From NCBI GenBank assembly GCA_964493765.1, contig CAZBPK010000046.1:1-10107 (forward strand): DNA of 10,107 nt. Direction: 5' to 3'. A program made the position numbers and the translations under genes. The first letter of the stretch is position 1, and every line of letters begins with the position of its first letter. This DNA comes from CALLMJ01 sp964493765 (GTDB lineage Bacteria; Bacteroidota; Bacteroidia; J057; CALLMJ01). Positions 1-7,428 of this stretch are shown in pieces. Below the pieces are notes generated by a model. It was not told the DNA's origin, did not search any database, and saw only the letters and a program-made list of their open reading frames with translations.

Positions 1-762
1 CATTTTTATCGTATTTGGGATTTTGGTGATGGTACGGTATCGGATACGCTTTGGGTTACTCAGCATGCAGAATGGCTCGGTAAAGTGGATACTTTCCAGA
101 CGGTTACGCATACTTATAACCGTCCCGGTCGTTATAAAGTGAAGTTAAAAATTTTAAATCCTTATAATGGTGAGCATTTGCCTCCGGGTGAGTTTTTAAT
201 GGATAGTTTAGAACAATGGATTATAGTTCCTGATTGTATTTATCCCAATGTAGAAGTTCAGGATACGCTTTGCGTAGAGGATACTTTAAAATTAAAATAC
301 ACGGGTACAAGCAATTACGATACTTTATGGGTGGACTTTGGAAATCGTTCTTATACATGGAATGGTCAGCAATTGTTATGGATTAGTCCAGAAGAGGCAG
401 GTCAATATCGGTTAAAGGTGCATGCTTATAATAGCACCTTTGATACGGTTTGGATTTATCCTAGTGATATTATAGTATTAGATTGTGATGAGTTATGGAT
501 ACCGAATGCGTTTACACCGAATAAAGATGGTTTGAATGATGTATTTAATTATGTTTGTAGGAATTGTGTATGGCACCGTTTGGAAATCTTTAATCGTGAT
601 GCACAACCGATTTTTAGGTGTGAAGGTACAGAGCCTTGTATATGGTTAGAAAGAACAGAAAAAGGAGCAGTTCCTGATGGAGTGTATGTATATCGTTTAA
701 AAGTACGAAAACGAGATGGTCGTGAAGTAGAACGGGTAGGAACAGTAACCGTGATGAGGTAA
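1..762 (+). CDS. Secreted PKD / CHU_C (type IX secretion type B) protein, 3' end
   Basis: The frame is open from the first base, so this is the last 253 residues of a longer protein whose start lies outside the window; an internal GTG at 85 is not a credible start. Near the left edge the motif WDFGDG (residues 6-11), followed by a HTYNRPGRYKVKL stretch, marks a PKD-type Ig-like domain. The C-terminal ~85 residues begin with PNAFTPNKDGLNDVF (about 168-182) and continue with LEIFNR, VPDGVYVYRLKV and a final TVTVMR. This is the gliding motility-associated C-terminal (CHU_C) domain that directs type B cargo through the type IX secretion system to the cell surface or medium. By family knowledge such proteins are large adhesins or surface repeat proteins; the function of this one cannot be told from its tail. 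The stop is TAA, and a perfect palindrome follows 6 bp later. Confidence 0.93.
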   Translation, partial: HFYRIWDFGDGTVSDTLWVTQHAEWLGKVDTFQTVTHTYNRPGRYKVKLKILNPYNGEHLPPGEFLMDSLEQWIIVPDCIYPNVEVQDTLCVEDTLKLKYTGTSNYDTLWVDFGNRSYTWNGQQLLWISPEEAGQYRLKVHAYNSTFDTVWIYPSDIIVLDCDELWIPNAFTPNKDGLNDVFNYVCRNCVWHRLEIFNRDAQPIFRCEGTEPCIWLERTEKGAVPDGVYVYRLKVRKRDGREVERVGTVTVMR

Positions 763-768
763 TGGTAG

Positions 769-792
769 AGTGGTAATTCATGAATTACCACT
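769..792. repeat. Perfect 24-bp palindrome, candidate terminator
   Basis: The two 12-base halves are exact reverse complements. They can form a hairpin with a 9-bp stem (AGTGGTAAT / ATTACCACT) and the loop TCATGA. It begins 6 bp after the stop of the CHU_C gene and is followed by an AT-rich run with a short T tract at 804-808, so it may act as a terminator. It shares the GAATTA-type core of the nearby 807-888 repeats, so it may instead be part of the same dispersed repeat family. Confidence 0.6.
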
Positions 793-806
793 AATTAATT
801 GTATTT

Positions 807-888
807 TTATTCGTGCATTCGTGGCAAACTAAATAAAGCCACGAATTACACCAATTAACACTAATATTATTCGTGCATTCGTGGCAAA
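807..888. repeat. Direct 22-bp repeat pair with internal inverted copy
   Basis: Identical 22-bp copies lie at 807-828 and 867-888, 60 bp apart; the core is ATTCGTGCATTCGTGGCAAA. Between them, GCCACGAAT at 838-846 is the exact reverse complement of ATTCGTGGC at 817-825 (9-bp stem, 12-nt loop) and of 877-885. I recall similar CACGAATTACAC / ATTCGTGGC sequences as dispersed intergenic repeats in Bacteroidota and other AT-rich genomes, but cannot check that here. Two copies with a structured spacer do not make a CRISPR. The second copy runs into the promoter of the gene at 908. Confidence 0.7.
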
Positions 889-895
889 TTTTTTT

Positions 896-903
896 TATTT
901 TTG
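896..903 (+). promoter_or_regulatory. Bacteroidota -7 promoter box (TATTTTTG)
   Basis: Exact match to TAnnTTTG, ending 4 nt before the ATG at 908. Transcription from such a box would begin at or next to the start codon, so the mRNA would be essentially leaderless. No convincing -33 TTTG is visible at the usual distance; the nearest is TTCG at 870-873, inside the repeat. Confidence 0.55.
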
Positions 904-907
904 CAGT

Positions 908-1864
908 ATGATTATTGCTAATCCCATTTACGACGTAGTTTTTAAACGTTTAATGGAAAACGAAAGAGTAGCGAAATTCTTTATTAGCACTCTTTTAGAA
1001 GAAAACATTGAAAAAGTAGAAGTAAAACCTCAAGAATTTACTTATTTAGATGATTTTGCTCGTTTAGCTGTATTTCGTTTAGATTTTATTGCCACGATTA
1101 AAACCGAAACAGGAGAATACAAAAAAGTTCTGATAGAAATACAAAAAGCAAGGAATTACATTGATTTGATGCGGTTTAGGAATTATTTAGCAGAGCAATA
1201 CAAAAAAGAGGATTATATTGATAATGAGAAACAAATTTTACCGATTACAACGATTTACATATTAGGTTTTACCATTCCTGAAATTGATTCTGCGTGCATC
1301 AAGGTAGAACGTAATTACAAAGATTTGATAGAAAAACGGATAATAGAGAAGAAAAGTGAATTTGTAGAAAAGCTCACTCATAATAGTTATATTGTTCAAG
1401 TAGAAAGAATTACAAGCCGTTACCAAACGAAATTGGACAAATTGTTAAGCATATTTGAGCAATCCTATTTTATAGATAACAATAAAATTATCAAGGATTA
1501 TCCCTACCCCATAGACAATGAAGAAATCAAGCTGACAGCAGAGATATTGCATTATTCAGGGATAAATCCAGAGGAAAGGAAACTGATAGAAATGGAACAA
1601 GAGGCATGGCGTAGTGTGAATGCAATGTTTGAGGACAAAGAAAAGAAGTATATAAAAGCCTTAGAAGAGAGTAGAAAAGAGTTAGAAGAAGAAAAGAAAA
1701 GGGCAGAAGAGAAAGAAAGATTATTGGAGGAAGAAAAGAAAAGAGCAGAAGAGGAACGATTGAAATTAATTGAAACTGTTAAGTTATTAAAATCTTTAGG
1801 AGTAGATTGGGTTGTTATATCAGAAAAAACAGGTTTTTCATTTGAAGAAATTGAAAAAATATAA
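908..1864 (+). CDS. Rpn-family PD-(D/E)XK nuclease / putative transposase, copy 1
   Basis: This 318-residue protein belongs to the Rpn/PDDEXK_2 family of recombination-promoting nucleases, often annotated as PD-(D/E)XK nuclease family transposases. Visible hallmarks are an N-terminal NPIYDVVFKRLMEN segment (D9), then FRLDFIATI with D59, and VLIEIQKAR with E77-x-Q79, the E-x-Q version of the PD-(D/E)XK active site. Next come the typical ILPITTIYILGF and HYSGINPEERK regions. Residues about 243-290 form a charged coiled coil with three heptads (KKRAEEK, ERLLEEE, KKRAEEE), and the C-terminus looks like a small helix-turn-helix (ISEKTGFSFEEIEKI). The ATG at 908 is preferred over an in-frame GTG at 881: the second copy begins at the same MIIANPIYD, and the promoter box lies between the two candidates. 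By family knowledge it cuts DNA and promotes recombination. No terminal inverted repeats or target duplications were found around it. Confidence 0.9.
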   Translation: MIIANPIYDVVFKRLMENERVAKFFISTLLEENIEKVEVKPQEFTYLDDFARLAVFRLDFIATIKTETGEYKKVLIEIQKARNYIDLMRFRNYLAEQYKKEDYIDNEKQILPITTIYILGFTIPEIDSACIKVERNYKDLIEKRIIEKKSEFVEKLTHNSYIVQVERITSRYQTKLDKLLSIFEQSYFIDNNKIIKDYPYPIDNEEIKLTAEILHYSGINPEERKLIEMEQEAWRSVNAMFEDKEKKYIKALEESRKELEEEKKRAEEKERLLEEEKKRAEEERLKLIETVKLLKSLGVDWVVISEKTGFSFEEIEKI

Positions 1865-1889
1865 TTAAGTTTGATAGATTCAAAAATCT

Positions 1890-3419
1890 TTACATAACTG
1901 TAATATAGGAAGGGTATTTGTAGGACTTATAGCAATTATCATTAACAAAAACTGTTAAAGTTACATAATAAAACCCTGGTAAACGATATGATTTAATTGG
2001 ATTTTTTTCTGTAGAAAAAGTTCCGTCTCCAAAGTCCCATAAATATCTTTCTCCATAATTGGATTGATTTTGGAAACGTATTGGTACATCCATTTTTTCA
2101 AAATTGTTTTTAATATCCATTGTAAACATAGGTTTTACTAAATCACAATCAATTTCATGAATGGAAAGTAACCAAAAATCTATATCTTTAGGTTTACCGT
2201 TTTTTTCGAAATGATTATGTTTTTCTGCTAATACATAAAACTCATGGGGTCTATATTCCACAACATCAATTCCTTTTTCATAAGTGGGTCCACCATAAGT
2301 TTTTTGCCAAAGAATATCACCAAAACCATCGGTTCTTATGACCCAACAATCGTATCCGCCTTTAATAAGTGGATTTTCTAATGTTTCATAATAGGAATAT
2401 CCTGTTAAAATTAAGCCTCCATCAGTGGTTGGATATAAAGATGTTAAAACTTCATGACCAGATTCCCCCCATTTACGGTTAAATAATGGATTGCCTAAAG
2501 CATCTAACTTTACTAACCAAAATTGGAAACCTTTACCTTCCACGAAAGAAGTTCCACAAGCGTAAATAAACCCATATTTATTTTCTACAACTTTATAAAG
2601 GTGATCTTCATAACTTTCTTTTAAAATCCTATCCCAAACTTTAGAACCTGCAAAATCTAACTTTGTAATCCAAGCATCACCATTCACACGACCTTGAGAT
2701 TGGTCTAATTCTTCAGAATTAGTAAAACCAGAAAGGATATATCCACCATCTTTGGTTTTTGTTATATGATTAGCCCAATCGTTTTTTTTGCCACCCAATT
2801 TAATTTCTCGAATCATTTCACCGCTTTTACTTATAATAGTTAGCCAAGTATCATTAGCACCGTGATGAAATGAAGAAGCATCAAAATCTTTTGACCATGT
2901 AGAACCCACTGTAACAGCTCCACCATAAGGTGATGCAATAATCCCATTAGCAATATCCTGGTAACTACCGCCTAAAATCTTTTTCCAAACTAAATTGCCC
3001 TCAAAATTAATTTTTCCTATTAAAAAATCTGCTGTTTCTAAGGTGTCAGCAAACTCTGGGTGCTTAAAAGTTGAGCCTGAAATTCCACAAAATAAAATGG
3101 TAGAATCTGGACTTAAAGTTAATGCTCTAATTTCATCGCAACCAGTACCACCAATAGTTCTTGTCCATAATAAATTACCTTCAGGGTTTACTTTAAGTAA
3201 ATATCCTTCGGAGCATTCAAGAATTTTTTGAGCTTGTATAGTTCCTGATAAATATAAGTTAGAGTCTGAACCAATCACCATAGCGGTTACATGGTCTTTG
3301 AGTTCAGTACCATAAAATTTTTGGAATTTTAATTCCGGAAAGTACATTTGAGCATAAAAATTCAAAGGTATTAAACTTAGAATGCTTAACACCAACCACC
3401 AAAATTTAAAATTTTTCAA
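1890..3419 (-). CDS. Secreted repeat (propeller-like) protein with C-terminal PKD domain
   Basis: A 509-residue exported protein. The signal peptide covers residues 1-23 (MKNFKFWW, hydrophobic core, NFYA before Gln24). Next come about seven repeats of roughly 50-60 residues that alternate GGxxxD-type turns (GGTGCDEI, GGSYQDIA, GGKKNDWA, YGGPTYEKG) with LLW / WLVKLD / VWKKI strands. This resembles the SBBP/delta-60-type beta-propeller surface proteins of Bacteroidota. A PKD domain occupies about 425-508 (WDFGDGT at 461-467). The start is TTG: no in-frame ATG lies upstream before a stop, and the next Met (residue 25) would remove the signal peptide. The protein stops directly after the PKD domain, with no CHU_C or other type IX sorting tail, so the 3' end may have been lost. 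It lies 29 bp after amn and may share its transcript. The substrate or ligand cannot be inferred. Confidence 0.85.
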   Translation of the reverse strand: MKNFKFWWLVLSILSLIPLNFYAQMYFPELKFQKFYGTELKDHVTAMVIGSDSNLYLSGTIQAQKILECSEGYLLKVNPEGNLLWTRTIGGTGCDEIRALTLSPDSTILFCGISGSTFKHPEFADTLETADFLIGKINFEGNLVWKKILGGSYQDIANGIIASPYGGAVTVGSTWSKDFDASSFHHGANDTWLTIISKSGEMIREIKLGGKKNDWANHITKTKDGGYILSGFTNSEELDQSQGRVNGDAWITKLDFAGSKVWDRILKESYEDHLYKVVENKYGFIYACGTSFVEGKGFQFWLVKLDALGNPLFNRKWGESGHEVLTSLYPTTDGGLILTGYSYYETLENPLIKGGYDCWVIRTDGFGDILWQKTYGGPTYEKGIDVVEYRPHEFYVLAEKHNHFEKNGKPKDIDFWLLSIHEIDCDLVKPMFTMDIKNNFEKMDVPIRFQNQSNYGERYLWDFGDGTFSTEKNPIKSYRLPGFYYVTLTVFVNDNCYKSYKYPSYITVM

Positions 3420-3448
3420 GGCTAAAATAAGTCAAAACAGTAATTACT

Positions 3449-4219
3449 TTATTCAAAACGTAAATGTTTAACGGAATCCCCTCTATTTTTGATTTCATTT
3501 AAAGCATCAATTCCAATTTGGAGATGTTTTTCAGCAAATTGAGAGGTTACTTTTTTATCAGAAGTATCCGTTTTAATTCCTTCAGGAATCATGGGTTGGT
3601 CTGAAACCAATAATAAAGCACCTCTAGGGATTTCATTTTTAAAACCTGTAATAAATAAAGTAGCAGTTTCCATATCAATAGCCATGACACGAATTTTTTC
3701 TAAATATTTTTTAAACTCTTCATCATGTTCCCAAACTCTACGATTGGTCGTATAAACAGTGCCTGTCCAATAATCTAATTCATGTTTTTTAATCATTGAA
3801 GAGACAGAACGTTGTAAACGGAATGAAGGTAAAGCTGGAACTTCTGGAGGGAAATAATCATTAGAAGTACCTTCACCGCGAATAGCAGCCAATGGTAAAA
3901 TTAAATCACCCACAGCAGTTTTCTTTTTTAATCCACCACATTTGCCCAAAAACAAAGCTGCTTTCACATCAATTGCAGATATTAAATCCATAACTGTTGC
4001 AGCCATCGCAGAACCCATTCCAAAATTAATAATGGTAATTCCTTCCGCTGTAGCAGTCTGCATAGGCTTGTCGTAGCCCAAAACGGGAACATTAAATTTC
4101 TGAGCAAACATCTCAACATAATTAATGAAGTTGGTCAATAAAATATATTGCCCAAACTCCGTTAAGGGTCTTCCCGTATATCTTGGTAACCAATTCTTTA
4201 CAATTTCTTCTTTTGTCAT
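3449..4219 (-). CDS. amn: AMP nucleosidase (short Bacteroidota form)
   Basis: The protein has 256 residues and the nucleoside phosphorylase fold. It is predicted to hydrolyse AMP to adenine and ribose 5-phosphate in the cytoplasm, a purine salvage and adenylate-balancing reaction. Family marks are INFGMGSAMAA (65-75, phosphate/ribose-binding loop), FLGKCGGLKK (90-99), IRGEGTSNDYFPPE (113-126), IDMETAT (181-187, whose Glu should contact the ribose) and LLVSDQPM (203-210, with Asp207 as the expected base contact or general acid). It lacks the extra N-terminal domain of the 484-residue E. coli Amn, which is usual for the short Bacteroidota proteins. The ATG lies 4 nt after the stop of the upstream gene, so it is almost certainly translated from the miaE operon. 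A generic purine phosphorylase is the alternative, but length and motifs favour AMP nucleosidase. Confidence 0.9.
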   Translation of the reverse strand: MTKEEIVKNWLPRYTGRPLTEFGQYILLTNFINYVEMFAQKFNVPVLGYDKPMQTATAEGITIINFGMGSAMAATVMDLISAIDVKAALFLGKCGGLKKKTAVGDLILPLAAIRGEGTSNDYFPPEVPALPSFRLQRSVSSMIKKHELDYWTGTVYTTNRRVWEHDEEFKKYLEKIRVMAIDMETATLFITGFKNEIPRGALLLVSDQPMIPEGIKTDTSDKKVTSQFAEKHLQIGIDALNEIKNRGDSVKHLRFE

Positions 4220-4223
4220 AATT

Positions 4224-5195
4224 TTATGGATTAATTTTTTTTGCTAAATCAAGTGCATCTATAAAATTCAAATCTTCTTTTCCTTTTATTACCAATTTAT
4301 GGCAAACTTTATTTCTTACAAAGGCTATAATTACGGATTTTTCTGGGTTTGAATTACTAACTTCAACAGCAATTGCATACTCCCCAAAGAACTTAATTTC
4401 CTTGGAATTAAAAATATCTAACACTTCGCCTTTCTCAGTAAAATATTCAAAATTCTCTAAAAAGTATTGAACAGCACTTTGAGGACTATCAAAATGCCAC
4501 TGAACTTGTTTTAATTGCCGCAAGCCTCCATTTTCACTTACCCAATTTCTTTCATTATTGGATTGCGTTTTTAAAGATTTTAATTGGGATTCCCACTTAT
4601 AGTTTAAATCTTGAATAATTTTATCATCAAAAAATTGATAATTAGAATTTCCTATAGGTTGGGGATTGACATTTTTGATAGCGGTTGTAATTAGTTTAAA
4701 ATTCTTTATTTGAATTACTAGGGTATAGTTTTGCTCTTTTAGCGGTATTACAAAAAAATTATCATAAGACTCAAATACTCTTAAAATTTGGTCTAAATAA
4801 TAACCATATTGTTTTTGTGGGTCACCTTTATATAAAATTTCCATCATGTTTTTATAATCTTTGTTATCTTCCCCAACATGCAGTAGAATAAAACTCTTAA
4901 AAATATCCGCAGCTAATAACTTTTGTTTTTTTATAAACTCTTGGTCAATGGTTAATAGCATTTTTTCAATTTTACCTTGATTTTGAGAAACTTGCAGTTC
5001 AAGAAATTCTTGAAAAGCCCCGGGCTTATAAACTTCTAGATTTCCATTTTGTTTATCCAGTTTAAAGTTAAAGAATGTATAAAAATCCGTTTCTTTAAAC
5101 TTAATTACGGATTGATGAACTTGTGCTTTTAAAGAAAAAATACACGAACATAAAATAAATAAAAAATTAACCGTGAATAAGTTCAGATTTACCAT
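4224..5195 (-). CDS. Exported protein of unknown function
   Basis: I do not recognise this 323-residue protein. The ATG at 5195 is chosen over an in-frame TTG at 5219: it gives a cleaner signal peptide (MVNLNLFTVNFLFILCSCIF, then SLKAQ with probable cleavage after Ala) and a shorter overlap with miaE (29 bp). A lipoprotein cleavage at LCSC is possible but a poor fit. The mature part is mixed alpha/beta, rich in Lys, Asn and Gln, with no transmembrane segments and no obvious catalytic motif. A central linker (residues ~205-225) is polar and Asn/Gln/Ser-rich, and the C-terminal ~100 residues (QWHFDSPQSAVQYFLENF onward) look like a separate small domain. It sits between miaE and amn with overlapping or 4-nt junctions, so it is co-transcribed; a role linked to tRNA or purine metabolism is not implied, since the protein is exported. 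Confidence 0.8.
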   Translation of the reverse strand: MVNLNLFTVNFLFILCSCIFSLKAQVHQSVIKFKETDFYTFFNFKLDKQNGNLEVYKPGAFQEFLELQVSQNQGKIEKMLLTIDQEFIKKQKLLAADIFKSFILLHVGEDNKDYKNMMEILYKGDPQKQYGYYLDQILRVFESYDNFFVIPLKEQNYTLVIQIKNFKLITTAIKNVNPQPIGNSNYQFFDDKIIQDLNYKWESQLKSLKTQSNNERNWVSENGGLRQLKQVQWHFDSPQSAVQYFLENFEYFTEKGEVLDIFNSKEIKFFGEYAIAVEVSNSNPEKSVIIAFVRNKVCHKLVIKGKEDLNFIDALDLAKKINP

Positions 5196-5757
5196 ATTTT
5201 TGAATAATTTGACCTTCAAATTCTAAAATTTCGTTCCATCTTTTTTCTACATCAATAGTTTGTGAGTATTTTCTTGCAAAACCAATAAATAAAGTGTAAT
5301 GATTGGCTTCGCTTATCATCAATTCATGATAAAATTGAGACAAATCAGGGTCATTATTTTTAAAATGTTCAGAAAGAACTTTAAATCTTTCACAGCTACG
5401 AGCTTCAATTAAAGCAGCCAATAAAAGTTTATTAATAAGATATTCTTCTCTACTGTAACCTGCCTTAATACAAAATTGTGCTAACTCATTTACATACTCA
5501 TCTTTACGTTCCTTGCCTAATTCGTAACCTCTGTTCAATAATAATTCATGAACTCTATTGAAATGCTCAATCTCTTCCTTGACCAAATCCACCATTGCTT
5601 GTACTAACTCCGTTTTATCTGGGAATTTAGAAATCAAAGAAGTAGCAGTTGAAGCGGCTTTTAGTTCACAAAAAGCATGATCAGTTAATACTTCGGAAAT
5701 ATTTTTTTCTGCTAAATTTGCCCAACGTGGATCTGTTGGAAGTTTCAACTTAAACAT
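5167..5757 (-). CDS. miaE: tRNA-(ms2io6A37) hydroxylase
   Basis: This 196-residue, ferritin-like four-helix non-haem diiron monooxygenase matches MiaE. By family knowledge it hydroxylates the isopentenyl group of 2-methylthio-N6-isopentenyladenosine at tRNA position 37, using O2. The expected diiron ligands are all visible: Glu31 in DHAFCELKAAST, the E-x-x-H pair Glu62/His65 in EEIEHFNRVH, Glu118 in LIEARSCERF, and the second E-x-x-H pair Glu150/His153 in SEANHYTLF. The segment HELLLNRGYELG is also typical. Length is normal for the family. The ATG follows a -7 box (5769-5762) after exactly 4 nt, so it heads the operon miaE - exported protein - amn. The synthesis genes miaA and miaB are not in this window. 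Confidence 0.93.
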   Translation of the reverse strand: MFKLKLPTDPRWANLAEKNISEVLTDHAFCELKAASTATSLISKFPDKTELVQAMVDLVKEEIEHFNRVHELLLNRGYELGKERKDEYVNELAQFCIKAGYSREEYLINKLLLAALIEARSCERFKVLSEHFKNNDPDLSQFYHELMISEANHYTLFIGFARKYSQTIDVEKRWNEILEFEGQIIQKYGKSELIHG

Positions 5758-5761
5758 GCTA

Positions 5762-5769
5762 CAAAATTA
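5762..5769 (-). promoter_or_regulatory. -7 promoter box of the miaE operon (TAATTTTG)
   Basis: On the minus strand TAATTTTG matches TAnnTTTG exactly and is followed by 4 nt (TAGC) and the miaE ATG. No clear -33 TTTG is seen. It is the minus-strand half of a divergent promoter region with the box at 5833-5840. Confidence 0.6.
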
Positions 5770-5832
5770 GTATTTTTTTCATATTTTACTTACTGAATTT
5801 CTGAAATCTTACAAGAAAACCCTTGATTTCAT

Positions 5833-5840
5833 TATATTTG
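5833..5840 (+). promoter_or_regulatory. -7 promoter box before the DUF1703 remnant (TATATTTG)
   Basis: TATATTTG matches TAnnTTTG, followed by 4 nt (CATA) and the ATG at 5845. The box is intact although the gene it serves is destroyed, so it may now drive the CHASE2 gene 7 bp after the pseudogene. Confidence 0.6.
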
Positions 5841-5844
5841 CATA

Positions 5845-6249
5845 ATGAAAAAGAAAAATTTACCTGTTGGAATTAGCAGTTTTGAAAATCTTATCAACGG
5901 AAACTACATTTATGTCGAAAAACTCAATATACTATTCATTGTTTATTTGAAAGTAAAAAAGAACTTTTTGAAGGATTATACATTTACGACAAATGGAATT
6001 GGAATCATAAATTCCCTATCATTAAAATTGATTTTGTCGGTGGACAATTGATTTAACTTTGAAAATCAAAAAAAAATCTATATTTTTGAGTTTAAAATGA
6101 TACAACATAACGAAAAACCTCTTGTACAAGTAAAACGAAATAAATTCTACAAAAAATATCAAAATCAAGGAAATGTAATTTATTTAGTGGGAATGGTTTT
6201 ATATCTTGAAACTAAAAGTTTAGTATTTTTTGAATGGGAGAAAATCTAA
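5845..6249 (+). pseudogene. Remnant of an AAA-ATPase-like / PDDEXK_9 (DUF1703) gene
   Basis: Three pieces of one protein family survive in different frames. Frame 1 from the ATG gives the N-terminus (MKKKNLPVGISSFENLI...NYIYVEK). From about 5922 a shifted frame reads T-Q-Y, then LFESKKELFEGLYIYDKW (5943-5996) and KFPIIKIDFVGGQLI, stopping at 6054-6056. A third frame from about 6058 gives KIYIFEFKM...EKPLVQVK...YQNQGNVIYLVGMVLYLETKS...FFEWEKI, ending at 6249, which is the usual C-terminus of the nuclease domain. Intact relatives have roughly 500 residues; here the Walker A region expected after YVEKT and most of the middle are missing. Only a meaningless 68-residue frame (5845-6051) and a 50-residue tail frame (6097-6249) stay open. 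The family joins an AAA-type ATPase with a PD-(D/E)XK nuclease domain; its function is poorly known. Recognition is from remembered family motifs, not a search. Confidence 0.85.
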
Positions 6250-6255
6250 AAAAAT

Positions 6256-7410
6256 ATGTATAAAATTGCGTTTTATATCACAACTTGTATTTTTCTATTA
6301 ATGGGATTGATTAGTTGGATTCCTTTTAATTTTGATTTTTTAGACCCTTTAAACCAAGCATTGGAAGACTTTCAAATTACGGATTTAGTGTATAAAAAAT
6401 TTAAAGAAGAAAACCAAGACACAAATATTGTATTTGTCAATATTGGATTTTTGAATAGGAGAGAAATTGCCCAACAAATTGAAAATATCGCTAAGTACCA
6501 ACCCAAGGTCATAGGTATTGATGCTTTATTTTCCACTCCAAAAGACTCACTTACAGATAGTTTACTATCAAGAGTACTCCAAAAGTATGGAAGTAAAATT
6601 GTGATGGTGAATGCATTTGAAAATTATGACCCTGAAAAAGGAAAAGCAGATTCTATTGCCAGTTCTATGCCTTATTTTTCCCATTTTGTTTCTCAAGGTT
6701 ATTCCAATTTAGATGATAGAACCTTATTGACCATTCGTAATTTTAGACCTTTTACTCCCGTTAAAGACACCATTTTAACCGCATTTTCCGCTGAAATTAT
6801 AAAAAAATATAACCCACAAAAATTTGAAGTACTGAAAAAAAGAAGAAACGATTTTGAAACCATCAATTACAAAGGAAATTTTGATAAATTCTATGCAGTT
6901 ATTGAAGCAGAAAACGCATTAGATTCAACCATTGATTTCAACTTCGTAAAAGATAAAATCGTTTTGTTTGGTTATTTGAATTCTGATAAAAATGCTCGTG
7001 ATGTAACAGACCAATTTTTTACCCCTTTAAACCCCAAAATGGCTGGGCGATCCTTACCCGATATGTATGGAATTGTAGTTCATGCTAATATTATTTCTAT
7101 GATTTTATCTGAAAATTACATCAACGTAATGTCTGATTTTTTTGCAATTTTTATTGCATTAATAGTTTGTTACTTTAATTTGATTTTTCTTTTGTACATC
7201 TATGAAAACCATGGACTTTATTTTAACCTCATATCAAGACTTTGGCAAATTTTTCAATCTTTAATCATTTATTACTTAATCATTTGGCTATTTGATACTT
7301 ACCTTTATGAAGCAGATTTTGGGTTAATGATTATAACGCTGGCTTTAGCCCCAGATATTTTAGAGTTTTTTATGTCTTTTTACGAAAAATGGAACTCAAA
7401 AAAGGTATAA
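6256..7410 (+). CDS. CHASE2-domain membrane protein without output domain
   Basis: The protein has 384 residues. An N-terminal membrane helix (about 3-21) is followed by a ~260-residue extracytoplasmic CHASE2 sensor domain: NIVFVNIG (57-64), PKVIGIDALFS (83-93), KDKIVLFGYLN (232-242), then the typical end DMYGIVVHANIISMIL (269-284). Two or three further helices follow (about 293-315, 334-350 and 353-371) and a short charged tail. CHASE2 normally feeds a cyclase, kinase or GGDEF domain; here nothing follows the helices, so any signal must pass to a separate partner. Such output-less CHASE2 proteins are known in Bacteroidota. The ATG lies 7 bp after the pseudogene stop and no good -7 box lies directly before it (TATTTTTTG at 6225-6233 has one base too many), so it may depend on the promoter at 5833. 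The ligand is unknown. Confidence 0.85.
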   Translation: MYKIAFYITTCIFLLMGLISWIPFNFDFLDPLNQALEDFQITDLVYKKFKEENQDTNIVFVNIGFLNRREIAQQIENIAKYQPKVIGIDALFSTPKDSLTDSLLSRVLQKYGSKIVMVNAFENYDPEKGKADSIASSMPYFSHFVSQGYSNLDDRTLLTIRNFRPFTPVKDTILTAFSAEIIKKYNPQKFEVLKKRRNDFETINYKGNFDKFYAVIEAENALDSTIDFNFVKDKIVLFGYLNSDKNARDVTDQFFTPLNPKMAGRSLPDMYGIVVHANIISMILSENYINVMSDFFAIFIALIVCYFNLIFLLYIYENHGLYFNLISRLWQIFQSLIIYYLIIWLFDTYLYEADFGLMIITLALAPDILEFFMSFYEKWNSKKV

Positions 7411-7428
7411 TTCTTATTCTTAATAATC

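Noticed and set aside
549..791. 80-codon open frame on the minus strand
   Set aside because: Antisense shadow of the CHU_C domain; no family resemblance.
807..888. CRISPR-like direct repeats
   Set aside because: Only two copies, no third repeat, a spacer that contains an inverted copy of the repeat end, and no cas genes.
881..907. GTG start for Rpn copy 1, nine codons upstream
   Set aside because: The paralogue begins at MIIANPIYD, and the -7 box lies inside the proposed extension.
2995..3231. 78-codon open frame on the plus strand
   Set aside because: Antisense shadow of the secreted repeat protein; no promoter and no recognisable domain.
5196..5219. TTG start for the exported protein
   Set aside because: It adds eight residues with extra charge before the signal peptide and lengthens the overlap with miaE; the ATG at 5195 fits better.
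5845..6051. 68-residue small protein with a good promoter
   Set aside because: Only its first ~26 residues match a real family; the rest is an out-of-frame reading of LFESKKELFEGLYIYDKW and following motifs, so it is a pseudogene product.
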